The notes under the pieces were generated by a model. The model ran no database searches and had not been told where the DNA came from. It was given only the letters and a program-made list of their open reading frames with translations. The translations under genes and the position numbers were made by a program. 6,952 bases of DNA, from assembly GCA_030627145.1 (NCBI GenBank), contig DAOUSQ010000056.1, forward strand, positions 1 through 6,952, in the 5' to 3' direction. This document shows, piece by piece, positions 1 to 5,886 of this stretch (the first letter of the stretch is position 1; each line of letters starts with the position of its first letter). Source of the DNA: Syntrophomonadaceae bacterium (GTDB taxonomy: Bacteria > Bacillota_B > Syntrophomonadia > Syntrophomonadales > Syntrophomonadaceae).

Positions 1-99
1 ACCGCATCGTTGTGAAATCTATTTCCATAGTATCCTGCACTAGTATAATCTTTCGATTCTAAGATTTTATGGTGAGTGCTGGATCACACGCGGAATTTT

Positions 100-116
100 C
101 GGATTAACGCTGATTT
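100..116. repeat. Degenerate copy of ACACGGATTAACACAGAT-type repeat
   Basis: The stretch CGGATTAACGCTGATTT resembles the widespread bacterial intergenic motif made of units such as ACACGGATTAACACAGATTT. It differs at a few positions and is followed by unrelated sequence. It is in the same orientation as the clearer copy at 231-250. On its own this would be weak; the call rests on the two better copies nearby. Confidence 0.35.
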
Positions 117-167
117 GTTTCCGGGTTGGCCCTGCGGTCCTTTGGAGCTCGCTTTACTCGCTCTTTT

Positions 168-190
168 AGAGAATAGTGAATAGAGAATAG
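168..190. repeat. Three-copy AGAGAAT heptamer repeat
   Basis: Three tandem 7-bp units are visible: AGAGAAT (168-174), AGTGAAT (175-181, one change) and AGAGAAT (182-188), plus a partial AG. The unit is the reverse complement of the ATTCTCT unit that forms the longer array at 3554-3605. The same heptamer family is therefore present in two intergenic regions in opposite orientation, each beside a hairpin with an AGC/GCT core. Confidence 0.75.
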
Positions 191-197
191 TTTCTGT

Positions 198-229
198 AGG
201 AAAGCTATCGCTTTCCTTTTTCTCTTTTT
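198..229 (+). terminator. Intrinsic terminator, plus strand
   Basis: AGGAAAGC (198-205) and GCTTTCCT (210-217) form a perfect 8-bp stem with a TATC loop. It is followed by a T-rich run interrupted by two Cs (217-229). This is a good rho-independent terminator for plus-strand transcription. No plus-strand gene is seen upstream within the window, so it probably serves a gene beyond the left edge or insulates ruvB from it. There is no U-tract in the other direction. Confidence 0.6.
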
Positions 230-230
230 C

Positions 231-250
231 AACCACAGATGAACACAGAT
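231..250. repeat. ACCACAGATGAACACAGAT-type dispersed repeat, copy 1
   Basis: AACCACAGATGAACACAGAT contains two imperfect units of an ACACAGAT-like word and matches, from memory, an intergenic repeat found in many unrelated bacterial genomes. It directly follows the terminator at 198-229 and is followed by T7. A related copy lies in the opposite orientation at 377-393. Its function is unknown. Confidence 0.6.
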
Positions 251-275
251 TTTTTTAATTGGTTAGCTTCGATCA

Positions 276-298
276 CCTGAGCCCTTCAGGCTTTTTTT
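276..298 (+). terminator. Weak terminator-like hairpin
   Basis: CCTGA (276-280) and TCAGG (286-290) can form a 5-bp stem. Alternatively AGCC (280-283) pairs with GGCT (289-292). Either is followed by T7 at 292-298 on the plus strand. The stem is short, and the role is uncertain because no plus-strand gene precedes it in the window. Confidence 0.3.
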
Positions 299-376
299 AG
301 ACATAGGTTAACACTTATTTTAGCTTTTATCACATGCACTGTATTAGTTAATATCCATATTACCAATCCAATAAAT

Positions 377-393
377 ATCCGTGTAAATCCACG
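377..393. repeat. ACCACAGATGAACACAGAT-type dispersed repeat, copy 2, inverted
   Basis: ATCCGTGTAAATCCACG is the reverse-oriented relative of the repeat at 231-250: its complement reads CGTGGATTTACACGGAT. It is immediately followed by a small CCC-GAA-GGG hairpin and then the 9-bp hairpin at 406-426. The pair of inverted copies brackets about 130 bases with no coding potential. Confidence 0.5.
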
Positions 394-405
394 CCCGAAG
401 GGTCT

Positions 406-426
406 GCGTGCGACGGAGTCGCACGC
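406..426. other. Perfect 9-bp inverted repeat (hairpin)
   Basis: GCGTGCGAC (406-414) and GTCGCACGC (418-426) are perfect reverse complements around a 3-nt GGA loop. The element is GC-rich in an otherwise AT-rich stretch. There is no adjacent T-run on either strand, so it is not a canonical intrinsic terminator. It lies 64 bases beyond the ruvB stop and could stabilise the 3' end of the ruv mRNA, or be a REP-like repeat unit. Confidence 0.6.
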
Positions 427-489
427 GTCTATTCAAATTATGTTATTATGCAATTTATATCAAGTACGAAACTTTCATTTATATATATT

Positions 490-1521
490 TTAATTATCGA
501 ACAATCCTTTCATTTCCGGAGCTTTTTTTACCGGATAACCCATATGCCTGTAGGCATACTCAGTAGCAATTCTACCCCGAGGGGTCTTTTGAATCAAACC
601 CAATTTAAGAAGATAAGGTTCATAAACATCGCTTACTGTATCAGTCTCTTCTGATACAGCTGCCGCCAGTGTTTCCAGACCTACCGGCCCACCAGAGAAT
701 TTCTTAATAATTGTATCCATTATCATTCTATCCACGGTATCCAGGCCGCATTCATCTATTTCCAGCATTTCCAGAGCCAGCCTGGCAATTTCCGGGCTAA
801 CTATCCCATTACCTTTTACCAGTGCATAATCACTCACTCTTCGTAAGAGCCGGTTGGCAACCCTGGGTGTACCCCTGGAACGGCAGGCTATTTCATAAGC
901 TCCCTCTTTATCAATATCTATATCCAGAATTTTAGCCGCTCTTAAAATAATTAAGGATAAATCTTCAGCACTGTAAAAATCAAGCCGGCAATTGATACCA
1001 AATCTATCCCGCAGTGGTGAACTTAAAAGCCCTGGCCGGGTTGTAGCCCCTATAAGTGTAAATGGCGGCAGTTCAAGCCTGAGCGTTCTTGCAGCCGGTC
1101 CTTTACCTATTACTATATCTATAGCATAATCTTCCATGGCAGGATACATTATCTCTTCCACGCTGCGGTTTAACCGGTGTATTTCATCAATGAACAAAAC
1201 TTCTCCCGCTTCCAGGTTGGTCAATATTGCAGCAAGATCTCCCGGTCTCTCTATAGCCGGACCGGAAGTCTTTCTAATCGGTTTACCTACTTCGTTGGCA
1301 ATTATACTCGCCAGGGTAGTCTTCCCCAGTCCCGGAGGCCCATTTAAAAGAACATGATCCAGGCTCTCGTTTCTCCCATTAGCAGCACATATAAATATAT
1401 CAATTTTTTCTTTAACTTTATCCTGACCTATATAATCAGCCAACCTCAAAGGCCTTATAGACAATTCCGAGCTATCATCGTCCTCAAGGATTCGGGGGGA
1501 TATCAGCCTGTCGTCATCCAA
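490..1521 (-). CDS. ruvB: Holliday junction branch migration ATPase RuvB
   Basis: RuvB is the hexameric AAA+ motor that, with RuvA, drives branch migration of Holliday junctions during recombinational repair in the cytoplasm. The 343-residue length is normal. Visible motifs are Walker [10 protein letters not shown] (61-69), Walker B with DEIH (112-115), the sensor-1 region IGATTRPG (157-164), the arginine-finger segment LRDRFG (170-175), and the C-terminal winged helix with [22 protein letters not shown] sequence (300-317). The start is a TTG codon (1519-1521) preceded by GGAGGT (1528-1533) at six bases. The nearby ATG at 1515-1517 is out of frame. It lies 15 bases after ruvA, so it is co-transcribed as the last ruv gene. 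Identification is certain from the motifs; the start is likely. Confidence 0.98.
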   Translation of the reverse strand: MDDDRLISPRILEDDDSSELSIRPLRLADYIGQDKVKEKIDIFICAANGRNESLDHVLLNGPPGLGKTTLASIIANEVGKPIRKTSGPAIERPGDLAAILTNLEAGEVLFIDEIHRLNRSVEEIMYPAMEDYAIDIVIGKGPAARTLRLELPPFTLIGATTRPGLLSSPLRDRFGINCRLDFYSAEDLSLIILRAAKILDIDIDKEGAYEIACRSRGTPRVANRLLRRVSDYALVKGNGIVSPEIARLALEMLEIDECGLDTVDRMIMDTIIKKFSGGPVGLETLAAAVSEETDTVSDVYEPYLLKLGLIQKTPRGRIATEYAYRHMGYPVKKAPEMKGLFDN

Positions 1522-1536
1522 GATTATACCTCCATC

Positions 1537-2127
1537 CTATTTGTTAAACTGCAGAGATTGTAACACTCTTTTTATATTTTCTTCAATACTATTACTTAAT
1601 TGTTTCTTTTCTTTCATCTCTATTATTAATGCAAACACTTCACTACGATTATAACCAAGAACCTCCAGGGCCTCCACGAGATCATTAATATCATCACGTG
1701 CATTACTTCCTAACAGCATGTGGTTGTCTTTAATTTTATCTTTTAATTCAAATATAAGCCTCTGAGCACTTTTCTTTCCTATCCCGGGTATTTTAATAAG
1801 AGTCTTTTCATCTTTACTTGCTATTGCCCTATAGAATGCTGGTGGCTCCATAGCCCCAAGAACATTAAGAGCCCCTTTTGCTCCCATTCCTGAAACCGTT
1901 AATAGTTGTTTAAAAAGCTTTAATTCCTCATTATCTAGAAAACCATAAAGCTTAAATTCATTCTCCAGTACCTGCAGATGAGTATAAACAAAAATAGTTT
2001 CTCCCAGACAGGGTAGCCTGGAAAAAGTACCTGGAGGCATAATTATTTCGTAGCCGACCCCATTAACTTCTACTATTATGGAATCCGGTAACTGTTCAAA
2101 TAATATTCCTTTAATAAATGAAATCAT
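1537..2127 (-). CDS. ruvA: Holliday junction DNA-binding protein RuvA
   Basis: RuvA binds the four-way junction as a tetramer and loads RuvB. The 196-residue protein has the expected three parts: an N-terminal OB fold with VNGVGYEI (21-28) and the THLQVLENEFKLYGF block (49-63), two helix-hairpin-helix motifs TVSGMGAKGAL (77-87) and IPGIGKKSAQRL (113-124), and a C-terminal RuvB-binding domain III (about 146-193). One family-typical position, usually VSGIGPK, reads VSGMGAK here. The ATG start has an AGGTGAAGG ribosome binding site (2134-2142). It is 48 bases downstream of ruvC and 15 upstream of ruvB, forming a ruvC-ruvA-ruvB operon. Confidence 0.97.
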   Translation of the reverse strand: MISFIKGILFEQLPDSIIVEVNGVGYEIIMPPGTFSRLPCLGETIFVYTHLQVLENEFKLYGFLDNEELKLFKQLLTVSGMGAKGALNVLGAMEPPAFYRAIASKDEKTLIKIPGIGKKSAQRLIFELKDKIKDNHMLLGSNARDDINDLVEALEVLGYNRSEVFALIIEMKEKKQLSNSIEENIKRVLQSLQFNK

Positions 2128-2175
2128 TAATAACCTTCACCTCAAAAACATAATTTTTAATTTTTTCCTATTAAA

Positions 2176-2670
2176 TTATGTAAATTTACTTAAAGCCTGT
2201 ATCCGATAAGAGTGGATATGGCAAATAGCAACAGCCAGTGCATCAGCCGCATCGTCAGGTTTTGGTAACTGCTGCATCGATAATATTTTCTGTACCATTA
2301 GCTGAACTTGTTTTTTTTCGGCATTACCATATCCAACTACAGCCTGTTTTACCTGTAAAGGAGTATATTCTGCCACCTGCACTCCGGCACTGGCAGCAGT
2401 CATCATAGCAACCCCTCTGCTCTGAGCAACTGTAATAACTGTTTTAGAGTTTTTATTATAAAACAATTGTTCAATAGCTACTGCATCTGGCTTAGATTCT
2501 TCCAACAGCATACCCAGTTCACGGTTTATTTTGCAGAGCCTCAATGGCATTTCCATACTTGATGAAGTTAATATAACTCCATATTTTATCAGTTTCTCTT
2601 TTCCTCCCCGGTACTCCACCAAGCCATAACCTGTGGTAGCTGTGCCGGGATCAATTCCTAAAACCAGCAT
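2176..2670 (-). CDS. ruvC: Crossover junction endodeoxyribonuclease RuvC
   Basis: RuvC is the dimeric, metal-dependent nuclease that cuts Holliday junctions symmetrically. From the ATG at 2670 the protein is 164 residues, the usual family length, and starts MLVLGIDPG. The four acidic catalytic residues are visible: D7 in GIDPG, E67 in AIEQLF, and D140 and D143 in PDDAADALA. The reading frame is open further upstream to 2787, but those 39 residues have no family counterpart and would begin before a plausible promoter, so I reject them. The ribosome binding site at this start is weak (GCAGG, six bases away), which leaves some doubt about the exact start. First gene of the ruv operon. Confidence 0.95.
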   Translation of the reverse strand: MLVLGIDPGTATTGYGLVEYRGGKEKLIKYGVILTSSSMEMPLRLCKINRELGMLLEESKPDAVAIEQLFYNKNSKTVITVAQSRGVAMMTAASAGVQVAEYTPLQVKQAVVGYGNAEKKQVQLMVQKILSMQQLPKPDDAADALAVAICHIHSYRIQALSKFT

Positions 2671-3046
2671 AATCGGCCTGCTTTCATCTTTATATATATG
2701 TTCATTATATATTTTTTTAACAATTACTACAAACATAAGTTCTCTTAGAGTAATCATGGGATAAAGATATTCAAGCTTCGTAAACAAGCGCTATGCTACA
2801 GGTAGGCTTTTTATCAATATACGCAATCAATACAATTTAACAAAAGACCAAGATTTTTTCTCTTCTAATATGTCATTATACACTCCTAAACCATATATTG
2901 GTATTAAGAAGATATATTGCACACGGTAAATCAGGTGACAGCTTATAAAATTTAGATAAATAAAAAAATAGAGTAAGATGATAGGAAGTGTTGTTAAATA
3001 GACTGCAAGAATAATCTTGTGGATTAAAGTTATCAGGGGGGAAACC
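2671..3046. other. Divergent intergenic region, ruvC / holin
   Basis: This AT-rich gap separates two divergently transcribed units. It holds a possible ruvC promoter (2704-2732) and the holin ribosome binding site (AGGGGGG, 3035-3041). No convincing sigma-A promoter was found for the holin. A CATNNTA-type word (2874-2880), as in forespore sigma-F/G -10 boxes, lacks a matching -35 box. An open frame on the minus strand (2827-3096) is low-complexity, hydrophobic and lacks a ribosome binding site, so it is not called a gene. No LexA-type CGAAC...GTTCG box was seen. Confidence 0.6.
2704..2732 (-). promoter_or_regulatory. Possible ruvC sigma-A promoter
   Basis: On the minus strand TTGTAG (2727-2732) and a perfect TATAAT (2704-2709) are separated by 17 bases. 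Transcription would begin near 2697, giving a leader of about 27 bases before the ruvC ATG at 2670. The -10 is ideal but the -35 matches only TTG, and the area is AT-rich, so chance matches are easy. Confidence 0.4.
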
Positions 3047-3457
3047 ATGGACTGGATAAAATTAAAAATATTAGTAGGGATAAGCGGTACCTGCATGGCT
3101 GAGGCTCTCTACTCTATGCTGGGAGGATGGGATATGTGGTTAAAAGCACTGGTTCTATTCGTTGTCCTGGATTATATATCAGGAGTTCTGGCTGCCTGCG
3201 TAGAAGGCAGCCTGAACAGTGAACTAGGATACAGGGGAATATGTAAAAAAGTCTTTATTTTTATTCTTGTGGCTATATCATATCAAATTGATGTTTTATT
3301 TGGTATGGTAGCGATTAGAATGGCAACTATCGGTTTTTATCTGGCAACAGAAGGTTTATCAATTTTAGAAAATGCAGGAAGAGCAGGCTTACCCTTGCCC
3401 AACACCTGGAAGGAAGCATTTGATAAGTTCAAGACTCTTGACACAGATAAAAAGTAA
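3047..3457 (+). CDS. Phage holin / toxin-secretion holin family protein
   Basis: Predicted integral membrane protein of the toxin secretion/phage lysis holin family (PF05105/TIGR01593 type). These proteins form membrane lesions that release endolysins or carry toxins out of the cell. The 136 residues show hydrophobic segments at about 32-52, 69-88 and 89-107, the family-like GYRGICKK motif (61-68), and the conserved tail EGLSILENAGRAGLPLP (102-118). The ATG start follows AGGGGGG at five bases. A longer frame from a TTG at 3017 has no better site. It is the only plus-strand gene in the window, divergent from ruvC and convergent with the peptidase gene. No endolysin lies beside it, so its partner is unknown; the nearby leaderless peptidase is a candidate by position only. 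Confidence 0.88.
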   Translation: MDWIKLKILVGISGTCMAEALYSMLGGWDMWLKALVLFVVLDYISGVLAACVEGSLNSELGYRGICKKVFIFILVAISYQIDVLFGMVAIRMATIGFYLATEGLSILENAGRAGLPLPNTWKEAFDKFKTLDTDKK

Positions 3458-3524
3458 TGAAAAAAGATAAATGCGAGCAGCCCGCAGCATCTATGCCATA
3501 AACCAAATTAAGTCTTAGGATAAA

Positions 3525-3545
3525 GAAAAAAGCGTAGCTTTTTTC
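3525..3545 (+). terminator. Possible terminator after the holin gene
   Basis: GAAAAAAGC (3525-3533) and GCTTTTTTC (3537-3545) are perfectly complementary with a GTA loop, ending in six Ts. The stem is mostly A-T with only a short GC core, so it is weaker than the terminator at 3606-3634. It lies 67 bases after the holin stop. Confidence 0.4.
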
Positions 3546-3553
3546 AACAACAT

Positions 3554-3605
3554 CTATTCTCTATTCTCTATTCTCTATTCTCTATTCTCTATTCTCTATT
3601 CTCTA
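3554..3605. repeat. Tandem heptamer repeat, (CTATTCT)7
   Basis: Seven perfect copies of CTATTCT (3554-3602) plus a partial CTA (3603-3605), with no substitutions. It sits between the end of the holin gene and the bidirectional terminator. The unit is the reverse complement of the shorter, degenerate array at 168-190. Perfect identity of all units suggests recent expansion by slippage. It is too short and lacks spacers, so it is not a CRISPR. Confidence 0.95.
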
Positions 3606-3634
3606 AAAAAGCCGGGAACAACGCCCGGCTTTTT
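3606..3634. terminator. Bidirectional intrinsic terminator between convergent genes
   Basis: GCCGGG (3611-3616) and CCCGGC (3624-3629) form a 6-bp GC stem with a 7-nt loop. It is flanked by A5 (3606-3610) and T5 (3630-3634), which can extend the stem or act as U-tracts in either direction. It lies five bases beyond the peptidase stop and downstream of the convergent holin gene, so it can end both transcripts. Confidence 0.85.
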
Positions 3635-3638
3635 CTTA

Positions 3639-4622
3639 TCAGGGTTTCCATATTCGTATCTTCTTTTCTTTACTATACCATTTAACCATATAACCCAGTC
3701 TTTCTGATATAAACCTCAGCGGCACAAGAGGCCTGTTTGTTTTTCTATCAATAACCGGTGGTTGGTCCAGATTTATTTCTTTCCCATCGACTAGAATATT
3801 TTCCTTATCTATCCACATTATTATTTCTTTTGCTGCTTTTGGAGGTAAAATTATATCGACACTTGACCAGCTTTCAAACCAATAAGGCATACCCGTATCT
3901 GCTCTGGATTCAAAAAAATCGTAAGGTATCCAACAATATCCTTTATCTCCCCAGGATTTCCCCCAGGAATTACGAACTTCAAAAAAGCCAGTATGTTTTT
4001 TATGCTTTAAATTATCGTCGTAACCGATTACACATATAGCATGCCCTCCTAAAACCTTTCCTTTTGGCATTTCTATAAAACCACCTGTATCAGGAGACTG
4101 GAAATTATCGCATACCAGAACAGCTCCTAATACAGGACCTTCTCTAACAACAGCCTGTTTCACTTCGTCAATAGTTTGAACCCTGGAATAAGCCCCTATT
4201 CTAAATTCTTCTGCTTCTTTTTTAGCCTCTTCCGGAATTTGAGGTATTTTAGGCCAGCGCATTTTGGAATAAGGAAACTTTTCTTCCAAGCATACCCCAT
4301 ATTTTTCAAGCACCTTCATGGCAACCCGGGGATATGTCCCTTCAGTATTGGGAATACCATCCATTTTCTTGCACGTTGCATAAATAAACAGTGGACTTGT
4401 TACTATTGTCTCAGAATAGTTTCTGCTTTCCTGGTTATCTTTTACTGCAGCAGAAGCAAAACCTACACAGCTTCCGTATCTTCCCTGGTCCCTTATCGGT
4501 CCGTATTCGCCTCGGCGGCTAAATTTTACAGGTAATTTTTCAGCCTTAACTATTGCCCGGTAGATATAATCACGCGGATCACCCGGACTTTGTACTACAC
4601 CTGGTTTAAACTTGAACCCCAT
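3639..4622 (-). CDS. Papain-family (C1) cysteine peptidase with copper-amine-oxidase-like C-terminal domain
   Basis: Likely a cysteine peptidase. From the ATG at 4622 it has 327 residues. The papain-like domain (about 35-255) shows the oxyanion-hole Q46 and nucleophile C52 in IRDQGRYGSCVGFA, H194 in GGHAICVIGYDD, and N218 in VRNSWGKSWGDKGY, so the catalytic set is complete. Residues about 266-327 (MWIDKENILVDGKE...PLVPLRFISERLG) match the copper amine oxidase N-terminal-like domain (PF07833), common on secreted clostridial proteins. There is no signal peptide, propeptide or membrane helix at the N-terminus, which is odd for this architecture. The start is chosen because AGGTG lies six bases ahead and overlaps the TAG stop of the upstream membrane gene (4632-4634). 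A GTG at 4631 is possible. Substrate unknown. Confidence 0.9.
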   Translation of the reverse strand: MGFKFKPGVVQSPGDPRDYIYRAIVKAEKLPVKFSRRGEYGPIRDQGRYGSCVGFASAAVKDNQESRNYSETIVTSPLFIYATCKKMDGIPNTEGTYPRVAMKVLEKYGVCLEEKFPYSKMRWPKIPQIPEEAKKEAEEFRIGAYSRVQTIDEVKQAVVREGPVLGAVLVCDNFQSPDTGGFIEMPKGKVLGGHAICVIGYDDNLKHKKHTGFFEVRNSWGKSWGDKGYCWIPYDFFESRADTGMPYWFESWSSVDIILPPKAAKEIIMWIDKENILVDGKEINLDQPPVIDRKTNRPLVPLRFISERLGYMVKWYSKEKKIRIWKP

Positions 4623-4631
4623 TATAAACAC

Positions 4632-4805
4632 CTACTTTCCTAAAGTAGACGGTGCTTTTTTTAACCCCAGGCCAACCAGCCCGGCCCACATTACATTGGT
4701 AAGGGTAACAGCCAGTTCTGGTGAAGGATTGCCCCATATTAACCCCACCAGAACAATGGCAGTAATTCCCCCAATAATGCCATCTAAAATATCAAACTTT
4801 TCCAT
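4632..4805 (-). CDS. Small two-helix membrane protein, holin-like
   Basis: A 57-residue protein with a very strong ribosome binding site (AAAGGAGGG just before the ATG at 4805). It has two hydrophobic stretches, about 9-24 (GIIGGITAIVLVGLIW) and 31-48 (LAVTLTNVMWAGLVGLGL), joined by a short NPSP turn, and ends in a lysine-containing tail. I do not recognise a family. Size and topology are like small phage holins, but no holin motif is seen. Its stop codon overlaps the ribosome binding site of the peptidase gene downstream, so the two are very likely translationally coupled and function together. A membrane anchor, export helper or regulator of the peptidase are all possible. Confidence 0.8.
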   Translation of the reverse strand: MEKFDILDGIIGGITAIVLVGLIWGNPSPELAVTLTNVMWAGLVGLGLKKAPSTLGK

Positions 4806-4821
4806 TATCTCCCTCCTTTAA

Positions 4822-4893
4822 CTAAACATAAATTAAGTTCCTCTGTAATTCAAAGGACTTCCTGAAGGAATATGCCTTAACGGACATACGCAT
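4822..4893 (-). CDS. Possible 23-residue leader or small protein
   Basis: ATG at 4893 opens 23 codons (MRMSVKAYSFRKSFELQRNL then IYV) ending in TAG at 4822-4824, sixteen bases before the ATG of the small membrane protein. AAGGAG (4904-4909) lies ten bases ahead, a plausible but slightly distant ribosome binding site. The peptide is basic (five Arg/Lys) and not hydrophobic enough for a membrane segment. Inside the ORF, AAGTCC and GGAACTT (4835-4860) can form an imperfect stem. It could be a leader peptide controlling the membrane protein-peptidase pair, or chance. No family recognised. Confidence 0.35.
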   Translation of the reverse strand: MRMSVKAYSFRKSFELQRNLIYV

Positions 4894-5329
4894 AAAACTT
4901 CTTCTCCTTTATTTCTATAATAATCATCAACCACCCAAATTGTTCTTCATGGTATAAATCATATTTTAAGAAATGTCATTAAGATAAGGCACACCCGCTA
5001 TTTACTAAAACTTGTTTATAGAATGTAGTGAAAAAGTATCAAAAGCATTTGTTCCTGTGGATGAAAAGTATCGGACCCTTCAGGAACTTAGAATAAATGA
5101 TTTTATACACTTGCAGTAAGTTCTTCACAGGACTTATAAGTAACACCAACTAAATAAAAAAGCCTTTGTATTTTTCATAATAAACACAAAGGCCTGTTCA
5201 GCTATTTTAGATTATTTTAAGCTCTGGCACATATTCTTAATACCCACCATATGTAACTGATATATACCTGGAATTCCTAAAAAAACCCGGTAGAAGGATA
5301 AAAGAAATTTTTAAATATAGATTTCCAGC
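4894..5329. other. Intergenic region between the small-ORF unit and DUF192 gene
   Basis: This 436-base gap contains the terminator at 5156-5193 and the upstream region of the minus-strand unit that begins at 4893. A TATTAT/TTATAG-like -10 exists just upstream of that unit, but no -35 box fits. On the plus strand a 35-codon open stretch (TTG 5012 to TAA 5117-5119, ending ELRINDFIHLQ) has protein-like composition but no ribosome binding site. It may be a gene remnant. Nothing else is recognised. Confidence 0.6.
5156..5193 (-). terminator. Intrinsic terminator downstream of DUF192 gene
   Basis: GCCTTTGT (5162-5169) and ACAAAGGC (5186-5193) form a perfect 8-bp stem with a 16-nt loop. On the minus strand it is followed by T6 (5161-5156). 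It lies 137 bases beyond the annotated DUF192 stop, and is the first clear stop signal for that transcript. Confidence 0.7.
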
Positions 5330-5662
5330 TTATCTCCTTTTTTTCATATTCGTCTCCTTTACAGTCCCTCCCGGTAACTCCAGTACAGCACTGGTCCCCA
5401 GAACAAATGAACTGATACGGTTTACCCTGATGTTCTCATTAGTCTCGATCACTATATTGGATTTAGAAAGAAAAACAATATCAAAGGGAAATTTCATTTC
5501 AAAGGTATGAATCATTTTACAGGGACTAATTATAAGGCATTCCCCTTTTTTCATGTTTGACTCAAACATAAGCCCTTTTAATCTCTTTATAAATGTCCCT
5601 GCAAAGATAACTTTATCTGCAATAACATTTCCATTCTTAAGGTTCACTATTGTCATCACCAT
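5330..5662 (-). CDS. DUF192 family protein, C-terminus apparently frameshifted
   Basis: DUF192 (PF02643) proteins are small, usually 110-150 residues, and have no firmly established function. As read, the protein is 110 residues and shows the family pattern: FAGTFIKRLKGLMF (20-33), the ISPCKMIHTFEMKFPFDIVF region (45-64), and AVLELPGGT (92-100). No signal peptide is visible. The start is one of a cluster (ATG 5662, GTG 5659, ATG 5656) behind GGAGAGG; an ATG at 5689 would put that site inside the gene. The frame ends abruptly at MKKRR after an A7 run (5338-5344 on the complement). With six As it would continue MKKGDKLEIYI and stop at 5311-5313, which is what the family normally has. Separate unit between two terminators. 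Confidence 0.85.
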   Translation of the reverse strand: MVMTIVNLKNGNVIADKVIFAGTFIKRLKGLMFESNMKKGECLIISPCKMIHTFEMKFPFDIVFLSKSNIVIETNENIRVNRISSFVLGTSAVLELPGGTVKETNMKKRR

Positions 5663-5849
5663 GCATCCTCTCCAATCATAAACAGGCATATTTTTCGAAG
5701 TGAATTCAAATACTTACTGGATTCTGGACCATTTTGCAAGGCTAAAAACTGTTTCTACATACGCCTCTACTTTTCCTGTAATTATAGTTTTATATCCAAA
5801 AATCTACATAATTAATAGGTTATAGCCAACGCCTATGCTAGGCACACCT

Positions 5850-5886
5850 AAAAAAAGGATAAGGTATCAATTTACACCTTATCCTT
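5850..5886 (-). terminator. Strong intrinsic terminator after bofC
   Basis: AAGGATAAGGT (5855-5865) and ACCTTATCCTT (5876-5886) form a perfect 11-bp stem with a 10-nt loop. On the minus strand it runs straight into T7 (5856-5850, partly shared with the stem). It lies 26 bases beyond the bofC stop and ends the yebC/bofC transcript, so the DUF192 gene probably has its own promoter. Confidence 0.9.

Larger units (their letters stand above)
1..489. other. Gene-free repeat-rich region left of ruvB
   Basis: No credible gene is seen here on either strand. Frame 2 is open only to a TAG at 41-43 and frame 3 only to a TAA at 60-62. Neither short peptide is recognisable, so the tail of a gene from beyond the left edge cannot be excluded. 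The region holds a degenerate heptamer repeat (168-190), a plus-strand terminator (198-229), a weaker one (276-298), pieces of a dispersed repeat (100-116, 231-250, 377-393) and a perfect 9-bp hairpin (406-426). No clear minus-strand terminator with a U-tract follows ruvB, so the operon may run on or end at the 406-426 hairpin. Confidence 0.7.

Noticed and set aside
46..62. tRNA-like TTCGATTC word
   Set aside because: It resembles a T-loop, but no acceptor stem, anticodon arm or D arm can be built around it.
2671..2787. 39-residue N-terminal extension of RuvC
   Set aside because: RuvC proteins begin near the GIDPG motif; the extension lacks family similarity and would start upstream of the likely promoter.
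2827..3096. 89-codon hydrophobic open frame on the minus strand
   Set aside because: AT-rich low-complexity composition, no ribosome binding site, and it overlaps the start of the holin gene in antisense.
3554..3605. Possible CRISPR array
   Set aside because: Seven-base units directly adjoin each other; there are no spacers and no cas genes.
3758..4535. Plus-strand open frames opposite the peptidase gene
   Set aside because: Antisense shadows of a gene with a full set of catalytic motifs; no ribosome binding sites or recognisable proteins.
2671..4893. Prophage or integrated mobile element
   Set aside because: Only a holin is phage-like; no integrase, structural genes, transposase, terminal repeats or attachment duplication were seen.
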